In this document: in pieces, positions 58,469 to 64,000 of the stretch
How the letters are laid out: the number at the start of each line of letters is the position of its first letter
Numbering within the stretch: position 1 is the stretch's first letter
Assembly: GCA_026419785.1 (NCBI GenBank)
Contig: JAODTK010005525.1
Coordinates: 372,001 to 436,000 of the forward strand
Length of the DNA: 64,000 nucleotides
Origin: Sclerodactyla briareus
Lineage: Eukaryota; Echinodermata; Holothuroidea; Dendrochirotida; Sclerodactylidae
Direction of reading: 5' to 3'
Made by a program: the position numbers and the translations under genes
The notes under the pieces: model-generated
The model's input: only the letters and a program-made list of their open reading frames with translations
What the model was told of the DNA's origin: nothing
Databases searched by the model: none

Positions 58469-59723
58469 CAGTGGCGGATTGCTGGATTTTATCGTCTGTT
58501 AATGAGCCCAACTGCCCTAGGAAACCAATATCAATGGCAGATCGCTTCATATGCGGCAATCGCTGCTTTGGTGAGCTAACAAATTGATCAACCACTGGGA
58601 GGAAGTTTTCCACACGGAAATTCTCTGATGGGGGAAGAACAGCCTTTTCTCCATGACAGTAATCTAGGGGAGTGAGTCGAACATTCCTCTGCCGCTCCGA
58701 GGTTGTGCGTAGTGTGGCGTGCCTGACAATTTAGCACCTGTTGCCTCGTATGTGCCAAAACACTCTTGTCGCTCCTCAACGACCTTTTGTAGAGAAGCCA
58801 TAGCTGCAACTGCTGTGTTGAGGTCTAGTTGCGTACCCTGCAAGGATTTCCACTCGTTGCAGTCGTTCCGTTCAGAAGCTCGTGCCCGAAAACGGGGTAG
58901 ATGCAGTTCTCTAGCCAGACAATTTTTCCAAAGAGACCAATTTGCGTGTGGCTCGCTCTGGGGGTCTGATCTACATCTTCAGCCAGTTCCGGCAACGCCG
59001 CGTGAATGTAGGAGAACCCAGAATAAGTAGATTTAGTGATTTAACTGCATCTGCTCTACGTGACCATGCACCGAATTGTTATTTATGCGTTTGGAACGAT
59101 ATTGTAGGGCGGTCGGTCATGGTTTTCAAGATTGTCACAATCAGTTTCTCGAAACGTTGTGAGGAGGCCGTGAAGACAACATAGATCTCTTCCAGAAAGA
59201 AAAGAAAACGACACCAGCCGCTGGGCGGCAGCACGCTGCATCCTTGCCAACTAGATTCAAGGAATGTCCTGTGCAAGGTTCCATTGATGCAGAGGTTGAC
59301 ATCAGCGACTTTGGCCTGAAGACCACTGTACTGACCACTCATGGCTGAGCATTTGTATATGACTGGCCGCCGAGAGTACTGCTACATTTGATACCATTGA
59401 ATACAACTGGAAGCCCATTAGGCCATCGAACATGTCGTAAACAACCAGTTTTCTGTTCGTTCCGCCGGCGTTTTACATATTTTTTTTCTGAGTAATAACC
59501 GTCTACACAAAGTTGTGCAGGCATACCATTCTCGCAAACATCCGATCACAGTGCGACTTTATTTACGAGACGCGGTGGCACGAGCAGGATTAGGCACCAC
59601 TGGTTTGCTCAGCCTTCCCTCTATCATACTTCTAAAATACGATTATGAAATTTTGTGGGGGCCCCCTTTTTGTGGGGGCGTTTGGGCACGTGCCCCGTGG
59701 GCCCATGCCTAAATCCGACACTG
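58469..59723 (-). mobile_element. hAT-family DNA transposon, internally reduced, with both TIRs
   Basis: Terminal inverted repeats are CAGTGGCGGATT at 58469 and CAGTGTCGGATT at 59723 on the other strand (11 of 12 identical). The 8-bp flanks (cactaaag / catcaaac) match at 5 of 8, so a target-site duplication is at best decayed. Minus-strand transposase peptides fit the ZMYM1-like/DUF4371 hAT group: MSGQYSGLQAKVADVNLC (59342 down), FLFFLEEIYVVFTASSQR (about 59200-59150) and VENFLPVVDQFVSSPKQR (about 58612-58560). At 1,255 bp it is much shorter than a full transposase gene requires, and frames are broken, so it is non-autonomous. Confidence 0.85.
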
Positions 59724-59933
59724 CATCAAACGGTATTTGTATTGTAGTTCATCGATAAGAACTATGTTTACAATTGTGCCTCAACTTGTCGCAAGGGAAA
59801 TTGTTTTCGGATATCATCCGGAATTTGGACAAATTAGTTGTAACCCCGTTAATGTCAGCTTTTTATTTTCATATTTTTAGCTCAAACCAGCGATGCTGGT
59901 TGAGCTATTGTGCCTACTATATGCCCATGTCAT

Positions 59934-59934
<1 letters not shown>

Positions 59935-59966
<32 letters not shown>

Positions 59967-60022
59967 ATCTATCTATCTATCTATCCTATCTATCTATCTA
60001 TCTATCATCTATCTATCTATCC
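59935..60022. repeat. (ATCT)n microsatellite
   Basis: Tetranucleotide array with three one-base phase slips. Confidence 0.97.
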
Positions 60023-60189
60023 AGTCTGTAAGCTTTTAGTTTTGGGGCCACAAAATGTTCGTGCTTTAATGAGTCTCAACCAGACGTTTGTACAATGTTT
60101 TTATTAACTTGATGGGTCATCGTTTGACCCCCCACCTGCAATTCAAGGTCAAATGGCATTAATTAAAGAGGCACAATTGGCCAATAAGT

Positions 60190-60790
60190 GGGAAACTGCA
60201 AAGCGCTACTTTCCTACAAATTTTGGTACACAGTGCTGATGTTCGGTCATATTGATGATCTAACAGCCATCCCTTCCGGGTGTTCAGGAAGTTTCGATCC
60301 AAGTTCCCACTTGGGCCCGAGGGCCCATTTTATGAATTTCACACAATGGCACTTGAAAGGCATCTCTTCCCACAAGCTGAAATTAATTTCTGCAAAGTTA
60401 CATGTAATGGTCCGTGGGTTGAAGGCCATTGGGGGTGTCGGGAATGTTGGGCCTAGTGCCCACTTTGGGGGCTCCAGGGCCTATTATATGAAATACTGCA
60501 AATTCTTGTATCTCCAACAATTCTGTTGCAAAGGCTGCTGTTCGGTCCTACTGCTGGCCTGATGGGTATAATTTCAAGGTGCCCAAGGATTTAGGACCAT
60601 GGCAGTGAGGGCCCTAGGGCCCATCATGTGGAATTACGCAAAATGCTTCTCTTCTTGCAAATTTTGGTGCACAGTGCAGACATACGTCGTCGTCATGATG
60701 GTCTAGCAGCCGTTACTATCGGGTGTTTGTTCAGGGAATTGTGCCGTCACTTGGCCGTCAATAGTTCTCTTTCGGAATGCAATGCTAGCA
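60190..60790 (+). repeat. Tandem repeat, ~145-155-bp units
   Basis: The phrase 'gggccc.attttatgaa-tt-acacaa' recurs at about 60320, 60470 and 60615. 'caaattttggtacacagtgc' is at 60217 and 60657, and 'gatggtctaacagccgtt'-like at 60255 and 60700. The units are diverged. A 124-codon frame (60188-60562) spans two units and is not a recognised protein. Confidence 0.7.
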
Positions 60791-61200
60791 CCATATTGCA
60801 CTGAATAATAGAGCATCGTGTTAGGCACATTCACATGCCTGTAAATACTTGATATCCCTTGAACTTTTTTCAGAATTTAGAATTCGAAAAAAGAAAAAAA
60901 TTGTCCCAATGCACCCCGTACCTTCCCACATTGGGACACCATTAGTGTCACATGATATCAAAGCAATAACATGTTACCAGCTTCCCCTTACCGAATGAAC
61001 TGATATATCGTCAATAACGTTAGCAACACACACTACTAGATGTACTTTGTCATTTTAAAATACTATATCATAAATTCCGAGCATCCCCCCTTTTCCCCGT
61101 ACATATAACACGTCCCAATGCGCCCCGTTCACGTTGTCCTCAATGCCCCCGTAGTAGGTTTGTGGGAGGAGATGCATTTCCAGGTCTGGATCTAGCCGTA
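60791..61200. other. Unassigned stretch
   Basis: 'gtcccaatgc.ccccgt' occurs at 60903 and 61113, a small duplication. No gene recognised. Confidence 0.4.
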
Positions 61201-63760
61201 TCGGGCGGGGCTGGAGAAAGTTCGGAGGAGAACTGACAAAAACCGAGATCCCTACTTTCAGACCGTTCGCCTCGGACCCGGCGGTCATGGACCCAACGAG
61301 TATGCTATAGCCCAGCCGCCGGTACCATCCTATCAAGCTCAAGCTACAGCCAAGCGCGAGGAAACTCTCGGAGCATCATCTCGTCGAACCTTCAGGTGCC
61401 ATCTCCTAGTGGAGATACTACCTCCCGGAAGGACGCCCGGAATCTGGACTAAGAGCCGCCGCAATCCTACCAAAGGTCACCCTTTGCGGTCGGACAATCG
61501 GGGGACGCCAGACTCGTCTTGCCAAAGCGTGGGTCCCTGCTGCATTCTGGCCGAGGAAGTCGCACCGGCCGCGGTGTCCCTGCACTGGGTTCGGCAACTT
61601 TAGTTGAACAGCTTACTATAATACGGCCATCCGGGACCAGGCGAAACTCAGCATAACCGGGAACCGAGAGTCTGTCCGGATTCGTGAGGAATTGTCCGAC
61701 TCCGCGCCCCGTGTCGCTACAGCTCCTCTGGATCATGGGTGGATTTCGTCTGCCAGGGCTGTTCCGGGAGCAAATCCGCAAGCAAGAAGCCTCGTTCAGA
61801 TTTCAGCCACGTCAGTAGCGGCATTCCGCGGCGATGTTCAGCAGCAAGACGTTCGAGCTAGCGGTTTGACTCTACCACCACTGGCTCACCCCGTTCCCCG
61901 CGCTGGGCGGCGCAAGGGCCGGGCAATGGGTCGAGTAGGATTTTGGGGGGTCCGACGCGGCTTCAGCTGTCGGCCAACAAGCTCCGTTGCGGGAGCCCGG
62001 CGCCACCAGTCATCTTCAGGACTCCCTGGCGCGAACCTGGAGGTGGCCCGTGAGTATCTCTCGCGTCTCTGCGGTTGCTCCCATCCGTGGTGGGGGTAGG
62101 CACATAAGATCGATCAGGGGGTGCATTGTCAGGGCACATGCACAGGATAGCTCCGCGACCGAGCCCGGGTCCTCCGACGAGTACTCCAACCAGGAGAGAG
62201 GCCTGGCTCCACAGCGGACTTCCACCAAGAGAAGACGTTACGTCTTCTCTTGGTAGAAGTGTTCGCTGTTCGGACTCCGGGGAGTTTGTCGATCAACTGC
62301 CTCCTAAGGGGGGGGGGGGCTCTTCATGACTACTCCTCACGCCGAATGCAAAGTTCTTGGACCGGTGGAACACGAATCCGAGGTGGCCGTCTTGACCACG
62401 CTCACCGACAGGATGTTGGCGAGAATGAGGGCAAGCCGCTCCTGGGTAATGGGTACATCAATTCCGGTTGAAGCCTTCGAACGGGCGTCTACAGTTTTTC
62501 GCGTATCATCGGTCCGACCGTCCTGCACTGCACCTCCGAAGTTAACTCCATTCGAAGCTCACCCTCTACGCGGCTACCGAGGCTCGTGTTATTTTATCCA
62601 GTGGATGCTGAATGCCACGAGAGCTATTAAGCCATCGCAGGCGTGAAAATGGACTTCGCACCAGCACGAGGGATTGGAGCAGGGACAAACGAGGGCAGGC
62701 AATTTGCAAGTGGCCGTCTGTGTGTGATTACTCCTACACCCACATTGAAGTACTAGCGAAGAGGCATTGCCTTATATCCCGTGTACCGGTGAAGGATTCG
62801 CAGCTGACAATAAGGTGCAATATACGGGTCTGCACCTTGCTGGGCCTTGAATAGGTTCGATCCTCTGCTCGGCAAGTTCTGCAGCTCGTGTCTTTCACGT
62901 GGATGAAGAGAACTTAACTACCTATTGCTTCGCCCAAACTTCCAAACTAGGCCATTGATCGTTCGAAGGACCTGAACATTCTGATTTCAAAGGACCATTT
63001 CAAGATCAGACTCTCCGCCGTCCCAACTCGGCGTTATCAAACATCGATTGGGTGGCAGAATAGGACTCAAGTTTGCCTCTTCGTTCCTCCTCATTGCGGA
63101 AATTTTGAATCGGAATTTCCATGAACCCGATGAAGCGGGTATTTCTCAATGAGATATCGGAGCCGTCATCTCTAGTGGGTCCAGTAGCGCGCCTAACGTT
63201 TGACCAGCTGGCTCGTTTCTCCATTCGTTCTGTCCGGGAGCGCCGAGAACCCGTCATTGAGGCGGTCCAGTGGCGTCCCAGTCCATCAAGTCGGCCACCG
63301 AGGAGCTCCTCTCCTAGACGAAGACCTTTTCATAGGGAAGTTTGGGGATTGCCTCCTGTCGGAAGTCAACAAAGTGAAGACCCTGAAGAAGGCTGGCCTC
63401 TGCGTCCGTCAGCCGTCCAAAGGAGATCAGTCTGCAAACCGCTCCCGTTTCTTTTCTCGAAACAGGTCTTGTCGGGACTCATGATCTTTCTATCGACAGG
63501 AATCTCGTCCTGGTAGTCCTGGTGGTCCTCCTACAATTACTCCGGTTCCAGCCAGCAATGTAACCAACAGGATGACTCCGGCTACTCCTAATTTCCTAAG
63601 AGTTTCTGAGGTTGGAACTGATCCAACCGGAACGAAGCCGGACACCAACCGCCGCCCTTACCAACGCGGGAAGGGGGAAATTACCCCTATGGATGTCCAT
63701 CCTACCGGCTTCGCTCTACCGGTAGAAGGAAGACTTCAGGTAGTGTGCCCCCAGGCATAA
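61200..63760 (+). mobile_element. GC-richer block, possible DIRS-like gag remnant
   Basis: Composition changes at about 61190 to visibly higher GC, with many overlapping open frames (up to 135 codons). In the 63200-63484 frame, DEDLFIGKFGDCLLSE, then VKTLKKAGLCVRQPSKGD and RSRFFSRNRSCRDS, resemble the C-terminal part of DIRS-type gag proteins (LFGxxFExxVxExAExLKTLRK, basic FRRG tail). A basic SSRPPRSSSPRRRPFHREV-like tract lies in an overlapping frame. No tyrosine recombinase or RT was seen, and the remainder would lie past the window end. A host gene or another element is possible. Confidence 0.35.
62218..62260. repeat. Near-perfect 21-bp-arm palindrome
   Basis: Arms 62224-62238 (accaagagaagacgt) and 62240-62254 (acgtcttctcttggt) are exact reverse complements around one base. 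Extension to 62218 and 62260 adds five pairs and one mismatch. It lies inside the GC-richer block. Confidence 0.97.
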
Positions 63761-64000
63761 ACCATATCAACTGTTGACTGTGCATCATATTTCCAATGCT
63801 TGGTTTGCTCGCCCGCAGAACCGATACTCTGCGACACCCAGCGCGTACTTGCCTCTCGTAGAAGTTCATGCTGACATTGATATATTTGAAAATGGAAATT
63901 CATCACAATTAATTCCGCTACGCGATCCTCTGGGATTGACGCGGGGAAGGAGGGGTGTGGGGAGGGAGGGGGGTTATGAACAACACTACTTCAACAAAGC
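63761..64000. other. Window end, unassigned
   Basis: Composition returns toward the window average. A G-rich tract lies at 63942-63973. Confidence 0.4.

Overview
Type of genome. The window looks like nuclear DNA of an invertebrate animal, probably marine. The phylum cannot be fixed from sequence alone. It is roughly 40% GC, rich in microsatellites and poly-C/poly-G runs, and dominated by decayed transposable elements. No operon-like gene layout, intact long ORF, rRNA or CRISPR array is visible. The longest open frame is 181 codons and has no recognisable domain. Coding-like sequence is nearly always retrotransposon or transposase, broken by stops and small indels. True decay and uncorrected long-read indels cannot be separated from one sequence.

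Layout. 1-4250: dispersed repeats, an (AT)n tract, GACTC-rich stretches and small hairpins. 4470-7020: minus-strand LINE (endonuclease + RT). 7190-10130: pieces of an abundant ~300-bp repeat family, an exon-like duplicated segment, an (AAT)n tract and a LINE tail. 14350-18850: two plus-strand LINEs of CR1/L2 type. 19300-19500: tRNA-headed SINE on the minus strand. 21300-22720: immunoglobulin-like peptide motifs, the best candidate for host-gene remains. 24380-25600: inverted pair of a conserved retroelement C-terminus followed by a structured RNA-like motif. 29285-31170: two different tandem-repeat families. 31890-32600: shuffled LINE fragments. 32650-38570 and 42490-45240: two copies of a large composite repeat. 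The first copy is wrapped around a ~3-kb nested inverted repeat. 46150-50750: two divergently oriented LINEs, the second with an RNase H domain. 52000-57450: more copies of the ~300-bp family, a 187-bp tandem array and a (CA)n tract. 58469-59723: short hAT transposon with both terminal inverted repeats. 60190-60790: another tandem array. 61200-63760: GC-richer block with a perfect palindrome and DIRS-gag-like peptide.

How the parts relate. The unifying element is a repeat family that begins near a (TG/GTAT)n microsatellite, carries one to four ~300-bp units, and ends in a small AAGCC-TTTT-GGCTT hairpin. Its units contain clusters of AGGTCA half-sites in nuclear-receptor-like spacing. At least nine full or partial copies on both strands tie the window together. 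Two of them run directly into an exon-like 81-88 bp segment bounded by splice-like signals.
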